Source: Duganella sp. 1411 (lineage in GTDB: Bacteria > Pseudomonadota > Gammaproteobacteria > Burkholderiales > Burkholderiaceae_D). Taken from it: a DNA stretch of 64,000 nt. The stretch is taken from assembly GCF_017833525.1 (NCBI RefSeq), contig NZ_JAFICD010000002.1, positions 62,001 to 126,000 of the forward strand. The letters are read 5' to 3'. Below are positions 1 through 10,836 of this stretch, one piece after another (the stretch's first letter is position 1; every line of letters begins with the position of its first letter). The notes under the pieces are model-generated. The model was given only the letters and a program-made list of their open reading frames with translations. It made no database searches and had not been told where the DNA came from. Made by a program: the position numbers and the translations under genes.

Positions 1-3000
1 CAGCAAGGGGATCGCCACTTCGGACGGTCGCGCCAGGCGGGCCGCCATCGCCGCCAAAGTCGGATGTTCGAAGACGTCGCGCAAGGCCAGCATGCCCAAA
101 TCGGCTTGTTTCAACCGCGCGATCATGCCGATCGCCAGCAACGAGTGGCCGCCCAATGCGAAGAAATCTTCATTCCGTCCGACCTGCTCCACGCCCAGCA
201 CCTCGCGCCAGATTGCCGCCAGCGCCAGTTCGGCCGCGCCTTGCGGCGCCGCATAGTCGCCGCCCTGCTGCGTCGGCGCCGGCAGCGCCTTGCGATCGAC
301 CTTGCCGTTGGCGTTGAGTGGCAACGCCGCCAGCGCCACGATCTGTGACGGCACCATATAATCCGGCAGCGCCGCCAACAAGGCTTGGCGCAGCGCCGCG
401 TCATCGGCTTGCGGCGCCACATAGGCGACCAGGCGCATGCCGCCCGCGCCCTGATGCGCCACCACCACCGCCTCCTTCACCCCCGGCTGCGCCAGCAGTT
501 GCGATTCGATCTCGCCCAATTCGATGCGCAGCCCGCGCAACTTGACCTGATGATCAATCCGGCCCAGATACTCCAACTGGCCGTCGCCGCGCCAGCGCAC
601 CAGATCCCCGGTGCGGTACAGTCGTCCACCGCCGCCGAACGGATCGGCGACAAAGCGTTCCGCCGTCAGCGCGCCACGCCGCAGGTAGCCGCGCGCCAGG
701 CCGGCACCGCCCAGATACAGCTCGCCGACGGCGCCGCGCGGCACCAGTTGCAGCTCGGGTCCCAGCACGTGGGTTTCGGTGGCGGCGATCGGCGCGCCGA
801 TCGGCACGCTGGCCGCGCAGTCGTCGACGCAGGTCCAGTGGGTGACGTCGATCGCGGCCTCGGTCGGTCCGTACAGGTTGTACAAGGCCGCTTGCGGCAG
901 GCAGGCAAAGGCGCGCGCCTGCAGTTCGGCCGGCAGCGCCTCGCCACTGCAGACGATGCGCCGCAGGCTGGCGCAGGCCGCCCCGCCCTCGGTCTCCAGA
1001 TGGGCGACGAAGGCCTGCAGCATCGACGGCACGAAGTGGATCGTGCTGACCTGATGGCGGGCGATGCGCGCGGCCAGCAGCGCAGGGTCCTTGTGCTCGC
1101 CGGGTTCGGCCATCGCCAGCGTGGCGCCTTCGGTCAGCGGCCAGAAAAACTCCCAGACCGAGACGTCAAAGCTGAACGGCGTCTTTTGCAGCACCGTGTC
1201 GCTGGCGTCGAGACCGTAGGCGTCCTGCATCCACGCCAGCCGGTTGTTGAGCGAGCCGTGGCGGTTGGCCGCCCCTTTGGGCTTGCCGGTCGAGCCGGAG
1301 GTGTAGATCGCGTACGCTACGTTTTCATCGTGCAGCGCCGGCGCCGGATTGTGCTCTGGCTGGCCGGACAGGTCCAGCGCGTCCAGCCGCAGCACCGTCG
1401 CCTCTGGCGCCCACGGCGCCGGCTCCGTGCCGGTCAACAGCAGCGCCACGCCGCTGTCCTGGGCCATGTAGGCCAGGCGCTCGGCCGGATAATCGGGATC
1501 GAACGGCACGTAGGCGCCGCCCGCCTTGAGGATCGCCAGCAGGCCGACCACCATCGCCACCGAGCGTTCCAGCGCGATGCCGACCAGGCTTTCCGGTCCC
1601 ACGCCAAGCTCCGTCAGGCGATGGGCCAGACGGTTGGCTCGCCGGTTCAACTCTTCATAACTCAGAGACTCGTCGCCGCACAGCAGCGCCACGGCGTCGG
1701 GACGGGCGGCGGCCTGCGCCTCGAAGCGGCGCTGCACCGGCGCCATCGGCGGATAGCGGCGCTCGTTGCGGCCCAGTGCCAGCAACTGATCCAATTCCAA
1801 GTCGCCAAACAGCGTCAGGTCCGCGAGTATCGCTTGCGGCGCGGCCGCCATCTGCGCCAACAAACCGGCCATCTGTTCGGATACCGCCTTTACCGCGTTC
1901 GCGGAAAACTGCGATCGCTCATACGAAAAGCGCAGACGCAGTCCGTCGCCCTGCACCACCGACAACGCCATCGCGAAACTGGTCTCGTCGTGCGTGCGGG
2001 CCGACGAAAAGCGCATCCCGCCCGGCGCCGATTGCGACAGCATCTGATCGACCGGATAGTTTTCAAACACCAGGATCGTATCGAACAGCGCCTGCCCGCC
2101 GTGGCCGGCACGACGCTGCAACTCGTACAGCGGCGTGTATTCATGCTCCCGCAAGGCCAGGTTTTGCTCCTGCAGTTGGCGCAGCCACGCGCCCACGTCC
2201 AGTTCCGCGACCGGCGCCCCAATCAGCGGCAAGGTGTTGATGAACAATCCGACCCAGTTATCGGCGCCGGCCAGTTCCGCCGGCCGGCCCGATACCGTAA
2301 CGCCGAAGGCCACCGCCTGCTGACCGGTATAGCGCTGCAACAGCAGCATCCAGGCCGCCTGCACCAGCGTATTCAAAGTCACCCTTTGCTCGCGCGCGAA
2401 GCGTGCCAACAACTGGGTTTCGTTCGCCTTCATGTCGAACACGTGCTGCTCACGACCTGGCATGGCCGATGGCGCCTGCACGGCGCGGGCCAGCAAGGTC
2501 GGTTCCGGCAGCAGCCGCAATTGGGCGTCCCACCAAGCCTGGCTGGCCACCTGGTCGCGGTCCGCAAGCCAGGAGATATAGTCGCGATAACGTCCGTTCG
2601 GCGCCGCCACCCGCGCGCCGTCGTATTCCCGCAGCACTTCGCCGAGCAGCATCGAAGTGCTCCAGCCATCGAGCAGCAAGTGGTGAACGCTCCAGATCAG
2701 ATGGTGGGTATCGGTCCCGGTGCGCACCAGCGTCAAACGCATCAACGGCGGGCAAGCCAGATCGAAACCGCGCGCCAGGTCGGCGCCGGCCAAGGTGTCC
2801 AACGCCGCCGGCAAGTCGTCGCGGCCACGCCAATCATGCAATTCGAATGGCAAAGGCAGCTCGTGCGCCAGCCATTGCAGCGGCGCGCCGGGCAGCGTCA
2901 GGAAGCCGGTGCGCAGCACGTCGTGGCGCCGCAACGCGCCGCGCCAGGCCGCCTCGAACCGCGTAACCTCCAGACCTGCGACGTCGACCCGCAATTGGTT

Positions 3001-6000
3001 GACATACGTGGCGCCGGCATCGTCGCGCAGGCTGTGGAACAACAGTCCCTGCTGCATCGGTGACAGCGGATACAAGTCCGCCAATTGCGCCGCAGGCACC
3101 GGCAGCTCGTCGAGCGCCCGCTGATCCAGCCGCGCCAACGGCACGTCGGACGGTGTCAGGCCGGAGGCGCCACCGCAGCAATGAGCGATCAACGCGCGCA
3201 ACTCAAGTTTGCAGGACCGCGCCAGCGCGGCGATCGTCGACGCATCAAAACGCGCGCTGCTATAGCTGAAGTCAAGCCGCAACTCGCCTTGATAAACCTG
3301 GCCGTTGACCGAAAGCGCATAGTCGAGCGGCGCATCGGGAGCGGTGTTGGTGCCACCATTTTCCTCGGCCGGACGCCAGATGGCGGCGGCATCGAAGCTG
3401 GCGTCGAACTGGCCCAGGTAATTGAACAGCACTTGCGCCGCCGGCAACGCGGCCACCGCCTCGCGCACAGGCGCATCGGCAAGATGGCGCAAAGCGTCGA
3501 ATCCCAGCCCCTTGTCGGGCGCCGAGCGCAGGCTTTCCTTGACGCGTTTCAGCGCCGCGCCGATGTCGCCGTCCGCGTGCAGCGCCACCGGATAAAGGCT
3601 GGTGAACCATCCGACGGTGCCGGACAGGTCGATATCGCCGGACAGTTCCTCGCGGCCGTGCCCTTCGAGGTCGACCAACACACTCGATAATCCGCTCCAG
3701 GCGGTGAGCGCACGTCCCAGTGCCGTCAACAGCAGGTCGTTGACCTGGGTACGATAGGCCGCCGGCGCCTGTTTCAGCAAGGCGTCGGTGGCGGTGCGAT
3801 CCAGCCTGAACCCGGCGTTGGCCCGCTCACGCATTGTGCTGGCGCCATCCGGGCGGTCGCACGGCAGCGCGGATGGCGTCGCGCACACCTGACGCCAGTA
3901 GGCCAGTTGCCCCGTCTGTTCTTGCGCATATTTTTGCAGCCGCAGCACCCATGCCTGATAGCTGGCACCAGCGACGGCCGGCAGTTCCCGCCCCTCGTAC
4001 AGCGCTTGCAGTTCCTCCAGCAGGATGCGCCACGACACGCCGTCGATAGCCAGATGGTGCACCACCAACAACAAGCGCGAGCTACCGTCGGCCAGTTCGA
4101 TCAACATCGCCCTGACCATGCGCCCCTGGGCGATACTCAGACTGCGCTGCGCTTCTTCGCAGAGCGCCTCCACCTGCGTGGAATCGCCGGCTTGGCGCAC
4201 CCACAAGCAAGCCTGTTTCGGCGCATCGCCGTAGGCTTGCGTCCATTGTCCGTCAGTTTCACGGGTAAAGCGCAGGCGCAGGCTGGCGTGGCGCGCCAGC
4301 AGGGCCTGCAGCGCCAGCTCAAGCCGCGCCGCGTCAAGCCGTGTATCCGCTCGCAGCAGCAAGGATTGATTCCAATGATCCCGTGCCGGTATGGCGCGCT
4401 CGAAGAAGGCCGCCTGTATCGGCAGCAGGCTGAAAGCGCCCGCGATCGGCTCCGGCGCGGTGGTCGACGTGGCGATGCTCGCATCGAGCGTCTGCGCCAC
4501 CGAGGCCAATTGAGCGATGCTCTGGCGCTCGAACAAGTGGCGCGGACTGATTTTCCAGCCTGCGCGGCGCGCACGCGCGACGATTTGCAAGCTGATGATG
4601 GAATCGCCACCTAGGGCAAAGAAATTATCGTCCCGTCCGACCTGCTCCACGCCCAGCACCTCGCGCCAGATCGCCGCCAGCGCCAGTTCTGCCGCGCCTT
4701 GCGGGGCCGCATAGTCGCCGCCCTGCTGCGTCGGCGCCGGCAGCGCCTTGCGATCGACCTTGCCGTTGGCGTTGAGCGGCAGCGCCGCCAGCGCCACGAT
4801 CTGTGACGGCACCATATAATCCGGCAGCGCCGCCAATAAGGCTTGGCGCAGCGCCGCGTCGTCGGCTTGCGGCGCCACATAGGCGACCAGGCGCATGCCG
4901 CCCGCGCCCTGATGCGCCACCACCACCGCCTCCTTCACCCCCGGCTGCGCCAGCAGTTGCGATTCGATCTCGCCCAATTCGATGCGCAGGCCGCGCAACT
5001 TGACCTGATGGTCGATCCGGCCCAGGTACTCCAACTGGCCGTCGCCGCGCCAGCGCACCAGATCCCCGGTGCGGTACAGCCGTCCACCGCCGCCGAACGG
5101 ATCGGCGACAAAGCGTTCCGCCGTCAGTGCGCCACGCCGCAGGTAGCCGCGTGCCAGGCCGGCGCCGCCCAGATACAGCTCGCCGACGGCGCCGCGCGGC
5201 ACCAGTTGCAGCTCGGGTCCCAGCACGTGGGTCTCGGTGGCGGCGATGGGCGCGCCGATCGGCACACTGGCCGCGCCGTCGTCGACGCAGGTCCAGTGGG
5301 TGACGTCGATCGCCGCCTCGGTCGGTCCGTACAAGTTGTATAGCGCCGCTTGCGGCAGGCAGGCAAAGGCGCGCGCCTGCAGTTCGGCCGGCAGCGCCTC
5401 GCCGCTGCAGACGATGCGCCGCAGGCTGGCGCAGGCCGCCCCGCCCTCGGTCTCCAGATGGGCGACGAAGGCTTGCAGCATCGACGGCACGAAGTGGATC
5501 GTGCTGACCTGATGGCGGGCGATGCGCGCGGCCAGCAGCGCCGGGTCCTTGTGCTCGCCGGGTTCGGCCATCGCCAGCGTGGCGCCTTCGGTCAGCGGCC
5601 AGAAAAACTCCCAGACCGAGACGTCAAAGCTGAACGGCGTCTTTTGCAGCACCGTGTCGCTGGCGTCGAGACCGTAGGCGTCCTGCATCCACGCCAGCCG
5701 GTTGTTGAGCGAGCCGTGGCGGTTGGCCGCCCCTTTGGGCTTGCCGGTCGAGCCGGAAGTGTAGATCGCGTACGCCACATTCTCGTCGTGCAGCGCCGGC
5801 GCCGGATTGTGCTCCGGCTGGCCGGACAGGTCCAGCGCGTCCAGCCGCAGCACCGTCGCCTCTGGCGCCCACGGCGCCGGCTCCGTGCCGGTCAACAGCA
5901 GCGCCACGCCGCTGTCCTGGGCCATGTAGGCCAGGCGCTCGGCCGGGTAATCGGGATCGAACGGCACGTAGGCGCCGCCCGCCTTGAGGATCGCCAGCAG

Positions 6001-7695
6001 GCCGACCACCATCGCCACCGAGCGTTCCAGCGCGATGCCGACCAGGCTTTCCGGTCCCACGCCAAGCTCCGTCAGGCGATGGGCCAGACGGTTGGCTCGC
6101 CGGTTCAACTCTTCATAACTCAGAGACTCGTCGCCGCACAGCAGCGCCACGGCGTCGGGACGGGCGGCGGCCTGCGCCTCGAAGCGGCGCTGCACCGGCG
6201 CCATCGGCGGATAGCGGCGTTCATTGCGGCCCCACGCCGCCAGTTGGCGGTGCTGCGCGGTCGACAGGAAATCCGTTTCGCCCAGCATCCGCTGTGGATT
6301 GTCGACCATCAGTTCCAGCAGCCGCTGGTAATCGTCCCGCACGCGGTCGATGGTGGCGGCGTCGAACATGCCGGTGCTGTACTCGATGGCGCACTGCACT
6401 TCGCCGCGTACGACGAACATCTCCAGCGACAAATCCAGTTTCGAACTGCCGTCGTCCACATCCATCAATTCGACCTGCAAGCCTTGCAGCGTTGGCGTGT
6501 CTGCGCCGTCGATGATCTGCAGACCGAACATCGACTGGAACAACGGCTGGCGTGGATCGTCGCGCAGCGTGCCGCGCCGCCGTTCCAGCAACAGTTCCAG
6601 CGGCGCTTCGGCGTGGTTCATCGCGGCCAGCGAATCGGCGCGCACTTGCCGGCACAGATCGGACCAGCTCATCTCCGGCCGCAGGCGCGCGCGGTAAGCC
6701 TGGGTAGTGACGAAGAAGCCCACCAGCTCATGCAACTCCTCGCGCGCGCGACCGGCGCTCGGCACGCCAACCGCGAAATCATTTTGACCGCTGTAACGGG
6801 CCAGCAGCACCTGCCATGCGGCGAGACAGGCGACAAAGCTGGTGCATCCCTGCTGACGGCAAAATGCCTGAAGCTGTTGCGCCAGGGCGGCGGGCAAGGT
6901 GAAGCGCAGCCGCGCGCCGGCATGGCCCTCGGTCGGCCGCGCGCGGTCGCCCGGCAGCGCCAGGGGCGGTACGCCGCGCAAATAGTCGTCCCAGTAATCG
7001 AGATCGGACAGCAGCGCCGGCGCCTGCATGCGGCCGCGCTGCCATACGGCGTAGTCGGCGTAAGCCAATGGCGCGGCGGGCAGCGTAACCGCCGCACCGT
7101 CCAAGGCCTGACGGTAGCCGTTGGCGAGATCGCGCATCAGTACAGCATTGGACCAACCGTCACTGACCAGGTGGTGCATGCCGATGACCAGCACATGCTG
7201 GTCCGGCGCGGTACGGAACAGGCGCGCGAACAGCAACGGCGCGGCCGTGAGGTCGAACACCATGCCCGCAGCGGCCCGCAGGCGCTGCTCCAGCAAGGCG
7301 AAGGTGTCGCCACCGTTATCCAAATCTTCCAACTGCAGCGAGAGCGGCGCTTGATCTTGCACGACTTGCACCGGCTCGTCGTCAATGACATCGAAGCGCG
7401 TGCGCAGCACGTCGTGCCGCGCGACCAGTGCCTGCAAGGCGCGCTCCAGCGCCCGAACATCAAGCTCGCCGGAGAGCCGGAACGCACGTACCAGATTGTA
7501 GGCGGTCAGTCCCGGCTCCAACTGGTGCATCAGCCATAACTGGCGCTGACCGTAGGACAACGGCGCCGGCGCGCCGGGAAGGCTGCGGCGCTCTATGCCG
7601 GCCTTCGACTCCACATCGCCATCTTCTTCGTCCAGCAGTAGCGCCAGCAGTTCCTCGTCCATCTCGCTCATCGCTTCATCCAATCTCTTGTTCAT
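1..7695 (-). CDS. NRPS, C-A(Ser)-T-E-C-A(Ser)-T, runs off the left edge
   Basis: Late module(s) of the siderophore assembly line; 2565 codons are visible, open at base 1. Approximate residues: condensation domain with HHLVSDGWS near 177; adenylation domain with [10 protein letters not shown] near 650 and NLYGPTE near 790; carrier FFALGGDS near 1028; epimerisation domain with [10 protein letters not shown] near 1216; second condensation domain with HHLLLDGWS near 1673; second adenylation domain near 2140; carrier [10 protein letters not shown] near 2515. My alignment to GrsA gives the code DVWHVSLID(K) for both A domains, the serine signature, so D-Ser followed by L-Ser is predicted. The GGDS carrier before the E domain and the following DCL-type C domain agree. 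The ATG follows the previous stop by 3 bases with no clear Shine-Dalgarno, so translation is probably coupled. The terminal domain (TE, Te or further module) lies outside the window. Confidence 0.93.
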   Translation of the reverse strand, partial: MNKRLDEAMSEMDEELLALLLDEEDGDVESKAGIERRSLPGAPAPLSYGQRQLWLMHQLEPGLTAYNLVRAFRLSGELDVRALERALQALVARHDVLRTRFDVIDDEPVQVVQDQAPLSLQLEDLDNGGDTFALLEQRLRAAAGMVFDLTAAPLLFARLFRTAPDQHVLVIGMHHLVSDGWSNAVLMRDLANGYRQALDGAAVTLPAAPLAYADYAVWQRGRMQAPALLSDLDYWDDYLRGVPPLALPGDRARPTEGHAGARLRFTLPAALAQQLQAFCRQQGCTSFVACLAAWQVLLARYSGQNDFAVGVPSAGRAREELHELVGFFVTTQAYRARLRPEMSWSDLCRQVRADSLAAMNHAEAPLELLLERRRGTLRDDPRQPLFQSMFGLQIIDGADTPTLQGLQVELMDVDDGSSKLDLSLEMFVVRGEVQCAIEYSTGMFDAATIDRVRDDYQRLLELMVDNPQRMLGETDFLSTAQHRQLAAWGRNERRYPPMAPVQRRFEAQAAARPDAVALLCGDESLSYEELNRRANRLAHRLTELGVGPESLVGIALERSVAMVVGLLAILKAGGAYVPFDPDYPAERLAYMAQDSGVALLLTGTEPAPWAPEATVLRLDALDLSGQPEHNPAPALHDENVAYAIYTSGSTGKPKGAANRHGSLNNRLAWMQDAYGLDASDTVLQKTPFSFDVSVWEFFWPLTEGATLAMAEPGEHKDPALLAARIARHQVSTIHFVPSMLQAFVAHLETEGGAACASLRRIVCSGEALPAELQARAFACLPQAALYNLYGPTEAAIDVTHWTCVDDGAASVPIGAPIAATETHVLGPELQLVPRGAVGELYLGGAGLARGYLRRGALTAERFVADPFGGGGRLYRTGDLVRWRGDGQLEYLGRIDHQVKLRGLRIELGEIESQLLAQPGVKEAVVVAHQGAGGMRLVAYVAPQADDAALRQALLAALPDYMVPSQIVALAALPLNANGKVDRKALPAPTQQGGDYAAPQGAAELALAAIWREVLGVEQVGRDDNFFALGGDSIISLQIVARARRAGWKISPRHLFERQSIAQLASVAQTLDASIATSTTAPEPIAGAFSLLPIQAAFFERAIPARDHWNQSLLLRADTRLDAARLELALQALLARHASLRLRFTRETDGQWTQAYGDAPKQACLWVRQAGDSTQVEALCEEAQRSLSIAQGRMVRAMLIELADGSSRLLLVVHHLAIDGVSWRILLEELQALYEGRELPAVAGASYQAWVLRLQKYAQEQTGQLAYWRQVCATPSALPCDRPDGASTMRERANAGFRLDRTATDALLKQAPAAYRTQVNDLLLTALGRALTAWSGLSSVLVDLEGHGREELSGDIDLSGTVGWFTSLYPVALHADGDIGAALKRVKESLRSAPDKGLGFDALRHLADAPVREAVAALPAAQVLFNYLGQFDASFDAAAIWRPAEENGGTNTAPDAPLDYALSVNGQVYQGELRLDFSYSSARFDASTIAALARSCKLELRALIAHCCGGASGLTPSDVPLARLDQRALDELPVPAAQLADLYPLSPMQQGLLFHSLRDDAGATYVNQLRVDVAGLEVTRFEAAWRGALRRHDVLRTGFLTLPGAPLQWLAHELPLPFELHDWRGRDDLPAALDTLAGADLARGFDLACPPLMRLTLVRTGTDTHHLIWSVHHLLLDGWSTSMLLGEVLREYDGARVAAPNGRYRDYISWLADRDQVASQAWWDAQLRLLPEPTLLARAVQAPSAMPGREQHVFDMKANETQLLARFAREQRVTLNTLVQAAWMLLLQRYTGQQAVAFGVTVSGRPAELAGADNWVGLFINTLPLIGAPVAELDVGAWLRQLQEQNLALREHEYTPLYELQRRAGHGGQALFDTILVFENYPVDQMLSQSAPGGMRFSSARTHDETSFAMALSVVQGDGLRLRFSYERSQFSANAVKAVSEQMAGLLAQMAAAPQAILADLTLFGDLELDQLLALGRNERRYPPMAPVQRRFEAQAAARPDAVALLCGDESLSYEELNRRANRLAHRLTELGVGPESLVGIALERSVAMVVGLLAILKAGGAYVPFDPDYPAERLAYMAQDSGVALLLTGTEPAPWAPEATVLRLDALDLSGQPEHNPAPALHDENVAYAIYTSGSTGKPKGAANRHGSLNNRLAWMQDAYGLDASDTVLQKTPFSFDVSVWEFFWPLTEGATLAMAEPGEHKDPALLAARIARHQVSTIHFVPSMLQAFVAHLETEGGAACASLRRIVCSGEALPAELQARAFACLPQAALYNLYGPTEAAIDVTHWTCVDDCAASVPIGAPIAATETHVLGPELQLVPRGAVGELYLGGAGLARGYLRRGALTAERFVADPFGGGGRLYRTGDLVRWRGDGQLEYLGRIDHQVKLRGLRIELGEIESQLLAQPGVKEAVVVAHQGAGGMRLVAYVAPQADDAALRQALLAALPDYMVPSQIVALAALPLNANGKVDRKALPAPTQQGGDYAAPQGAAELALAAIWREVLGVEQVGRNEDFFALGGHSLLAIGMIARLKQADLGMLALRDVFEHPTLAAMAARLARPSEVAIPLL
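173..1768. repeat. Copy 2 of a ~1.6 kb near-identical A-domain repeat
   Basis: This stretch matches 4631-6226 at a constant offset of 4458 bases. Blocks compared by eye show roughly 98% identity, with mostly third-position differences. Similarity stops abruptly in the carrier domain (about 173) and at the C-A linker (about 1768). It covers almost exactly the second serine A domain. Confidence 0.9.
4631..6226. repeat. Copy 1 of a ~1.6 kb near-identical A-domain repeat
   Basis: First serine A domain of the same NRPS, paired with 173-1768. The flanking T, C and E regions of the two modules are clearly different, so only the A domain was duplicated or homogenised. Confidence 0.9.
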
Positions 7696-7698
7696 TAA

Positions 7699-10600
7699 TT
7701 ACGCCGCTTTGCCCTGGCGTGAGCGCTCCAGCAAGGCCGCGCGCTGTTCAGGCGTCAGCAACGCCAGCCGGCGCTGCGCCTCGGCCAGCTTGTCGAGTTG
7801 GGCGGCGTCCGCGCTGGTGGCGCGCAGCAGCCGCGCCAGCGCCTCCACCGTGGCATGGTCGAACACCAGGCCGGGGGCGATTTCCACCTTCAGCAGCTTG
7901 CGGATGCGCGCGGTCAGTTTGATCACCAGCAGCGAGTGGCCGCCGGCGTCGAAGAAGTCCTCGTCGACGCCGATTTCCTGGCGCCCCAGCAGGCCGGCCA
8001 TGCAGTCGGCCAGCACGAATTCCAACGCATCGCGCGGCGCCACTAATTGCGCGCGGCGCTGCAGCGGCGCCGACGCGGCCAACGCGGCGCGGTCGATCTT
8101 GCCATTCGCCAGCCGTGGCAGCGCCGCCACGAATACATAACGTGCCGGCAGCATGTGCGTCGGCAGGCGCGCCGCCAAATGGGCCTTGATCAACGCCTCG
8201 GCATCCTGCGCGCCGTCATCGAGCACCGCCAGCAGGCCGGTCTGCCCCGCTTCGTCGGGCACGGCCAATACGACGCCCTGCCGCACAGCCGGCGCGGCCA
8301 GCAGCGCGGCCTCGATTTCGGCCGGCTCGACGCGGTAGCCCCGGATTTTCACCTGATGGTCGGCGCGACCGGCAAGCAGTACGGCGCCATTCGGCAGTAG
8401 CCAGGCCAGATCGCCACTGCGGTACAGGCGTTGGCCCGGATGCCGCGGGTCGTCGATAAAGGCCGAGCCGCCAGCGCCGTTAAGGTAACCGCGTGCCAGT
8501 TGCGCGCCACCGATATAGATCTCGCCCAGCGAGCCGGCAGGCATTGGCCGCAGTTGCGCGTCGAGCACCTCGATGCGGCAATTGGGCAGCACGGCGCTGA
8601 GCGGCAGTACCGGGGCGGGAGGCGCGGCGCCGTCGACGGCGTGGATCATGACGCCCACCGTGGTCTCGGTCGGACCATAATGGTTGTAGATGCGGCACGC
8701 CGGCTCCAGGCGCAGCATGCGCGCGATCAGCGCCGCCGGAGCGGCCTCGCCGCCGAGCACCACCAATCGGGGCAACACGGCGTCGTCGCCATCGAGCAGC
8801 GCCTCCAGATGCGACGGCACCATCTTGACCGCGTCGATGGCATGCGTACGCAGGAAGCGAGCGAACGACGGCGCGTCCTGCATATCGGCGCTACCAGCCA
8901 CCACCAGGCAGGCGCCGTTGTACAAGGCGCCGAACAACGCGGTGTTGCCAAGGTCGGCCGCGACGGTGCCGGTCAACGCCCAGCGCCGGCTTGCCGCCAA
9001 ATCCATCGCGCGCGACGCGCCGGCGACGTAGTTAAGCAGTTGGCCGTGTTCGACGATCACGCCCTTGGGCGTGCCGGTGGAGCCGGAGGTGTACAGTACG
9101 TAAGCAACATCCGCCGCATCGTTGCGCGACCGCGGCGCCACATCGTCGATGCTCGTTGGCGTATCGCGCAGGCCATCCAGGCCATCCAGGCCAAACTGGC
9201 GCGGCCAGTCGGCTTTGGCGGCCAGCATCGCCGCCTCGCTGGCGTGCAGCAGCAACGCGGGACGGGCGTCGGCCAGGATCGCGTCACGGCGGCCGGACGG
9301 CCAATGCGGATCCAGCGGCAGGTAGCCGGCACCCAGGCGCCAGGCCGCCAGCAAGGCCACCACGAAGTCGCTCGAACGCTCGAGGTTGAGCGCCACCAGA
9401 TCGCCACGGCCTACACCCTGTTCGGCCATCCACCGCGCCACGCGGCCGGCCTTGCGGTCCAATTCGAGATAGCTCAGCGTCATGCCGCTGTCGATGATGG
9501 CCGGCGCATCGGGGGAACTGGCGGCCAGCTGCGCGATACGCTCGCCGACCGAAACGGTACCGATATCGACTGCGCCCGCGCCGTCGCCCACCACGCCGGC
9601 GGGCAGTGGCACTTCGGCCAGCGTCATCTCGGGTTGGCGCGACAAACCGTCGAGCAGCGCCAGGTATTGTTGCAGCAGGCACGCCACGTCCTGTTGTGCA
9701 TAGCGCGCGGCGGTGGCATGCAGCGCGACCGACGTCTGACCACCGTGGACAACCCGCAGCGCCAGTTCGAACGGCGCCCCCGGACCAGGCAGTGGATCGG
9801 CGCGCCAAGTGGAGGCGCCTGCCTGCGGTTGCATGAAGACGAAGCCGATAGCCGGGGCGGATGCGGTGCAATATTCCTGCGCGCCGCGATGCGCTTCCAG
9901 CGTTTCCGTAAACGTGGGCAGCAAGTCGCCGAAGCCCGATTCCGGGCTCGCTTCGATCGCGACCGGCATCACCTTGTCGAACACGCCGATCGCTCCCGCC
10001 ATCACCTCGTAGTCGCGGCGGCAGTCGTGCAACCATCCGCCCAACACATGGCCGCTTCCCTGCAAACGCGCCAGCAGCAACCACCAGGCCAATTGCAGCG
10101 CCGTCTCCAGGTCGGCGCCGAGCGCCGATGCCGCCTGCTCGATCCGCGCGAGAACGTCGGCATCGATTTCGGCGCGCGCGACGCTGTCGCCATCCAAGCC
10201 GGCGACGGCTGGTTCGCCGCGATAGCACAGTTGCGGCACGACCGCGCCGGCATGGCGCTTCAGGTAATCGTCCCAATAGGCGCGGCCCTGCGCCGCTTCG
10301 GAATCATCGTCCAGATCCCGACGCCACTCGACATACTGCGAATACTGGAATACCTCTTCCTCGTCAGGCTTGCCATAGTAAGCCAGACCCAGATCGCGCC
10401 ACAACAACGGCAGGCTGGCCTGATCGGCCGCCAGCGCCGCCACGTTCAACGCGATCACAGAGGACGACTCGCCGGTGTGGATGATGGTCGCGACGATAGT
10501 CTGGCCGGCATTGGTGTCCGGCGCGTCCTTTCGCGCCACGGCCAGCAGTTCCGCCAGCGAGGCGGTGGCCAAGGTGGCGTCGGCCGTCGTTACCGTTACC

Positions 10601-10833
10601 GGTGCGCCGTCCTGCTCCTGCTGGCGCAGCCCCCGATAGCCTGCCAAAGTGCGATAAGCGAAGCGCAGCGACTGGTGGCGTTCGGCGACGGCGGCCAGCG
10701 CACGTTCAAGGCGCTGCGGTTCGATGCGCACATCCGCACGAGCGGTGACGAAGTGGGTGGCACCGTCGTCCGGCAGCATACGTTGTTCGGGGCCGAGCGG
10801 CCAATGACGGATTTCGTCCTGGGTGGGGTTCAT
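7699..10833 (-). CDS. NRPS, degenerate C (interface-like)-A(Asp)-T
   Basis: Single-module protein of 1044 residues. The first ~440 residues have a condensation-domain fold signature, but the HHxxxDG motif is AALAADQ at 132-138: both catalytic histidines are alanine, so it should not condense. Siderophore NRPSs with discrete aspartyl beta-hydroxylases are known to carry such non-catalytic 'interface' C domains that recruit the hydroxylase. The adenylation domain ([10 protein letters not shown] near 585, AADLGNT near 626, NHYGPTE near 718) gives the code DLTKVGHVG(K), an aspartate signature. The carrier motif FFDAGGHSLL is near 964. The condensation missing here is probably supplied by the orphan C domain near the end of the upstream NRPS. 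The start ATG lies 3 bases after the upstream stop, with AGGA in front. Confidence 0.93.
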   Translation of the reverse strand: MNPTQDEIRHWPLGPEQRMLPDDGATHFVTARADVRIEPQRLERALAAVAERHQSLRFAYRTLAGYRGLRQQEQDGAPVTVTTADATLATASLAELLAVARKDAPDTNAGQTIVATIIHTGESSSVIALNVAALAADQASLPLLWRDLGLAYYGKPDEEEVFQYSQYVEWRRDLDDDSEAAQGRAYWDDYLKRHAGAVVPQLCYRGEPAVAGLDGDSVARAEIDADVLARIEQAASALGADLETALQLAWWLLLARLQGSGHVLGGWLHDCRRDYEVMAGAIGVFDKVMPVAIEASPESGFGDLLPTFTETLEAHRGAQEYCTASAPAIGFVFMQPQAGASTWRADPLPGPGAPFELALRVVHGGQTSVALHATAARYAQQDVACLLQQYLALLDGLSRQPEMTLAEVPLPAGVVGDGAGAVDIGTVSVGERIAQLAASSPDAPAIIDSGMTLSYLELDRKAGRVARWMAEQGVGRGDLVALNLERSSDFVVALLAAWRLGAGYLPLDPHWPSGRRDAILADARPALLLHASEAAMLAAKADWPRQFGLDGLDGLRDTPTSIDDVAPRSRNDAADVAYVLYTSGSTGTPKGVIVEHGQLLNYVAGASRAMDLAASRRWALTGTVAADLGNTALFGALYNGACLVVAGSADMQDAPSFARFLRTHAIDAVKMVPSHLEALLDGDDAVLPRLVVLGGEAAPAALIARMLRLEPACRIYNHYGPTETTVGVMIHAVDGAAPPAPVLPLSAVLPNCRIEVLDAQLRPMPAGSLGEIYIGGAQLARGYLNGAGGSAFIDDPRHPGQRLYRSGDLAWLLPNGAVLLAGRADHQVKIRGYRVEPAEIEAALLAAPAVRQGVVLAVPDEAGQTGLLAVLDDGAQDAEALIKAHLAARLPTHMLPARYVFVAALPRLANGKIDRAALAASAPLQRRAQLVAPRDALEFVLADCMAGLLGRQEIGVDEDFFDAGGHSLLVIKLTARIRKLLKVEIAPGLVFDHATVEALARLLRATSADAAQLDKLAEAQRRLALLTPEQRAALLERSRQGKAA

Positions 10834-10836
10834 CTT

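Noticed and set aside
385..3063. Open frame of 892 codons on the plus strand, and similar ones at 5350-7539, 8431-11106, 12217-15114, 16126-19536 and 21219-25319 (1366 codons)
   Set aside because: All lie opposite NRPS genes whose minus-strand frames carry complete C/A/T/E motifs. The predicted proteins are Arg/Gln/His-rich without any domain pattern, as expected for antisense frames in GC-rich DNA.
7699..10833. Treating the first domain of this NRPS as a normal condensation domain
   Set aside because: Both catalytic histidines of HHxxxDG are replaced by alanine (AALAADQ), and the upstream protein already supplies an extra C domain.
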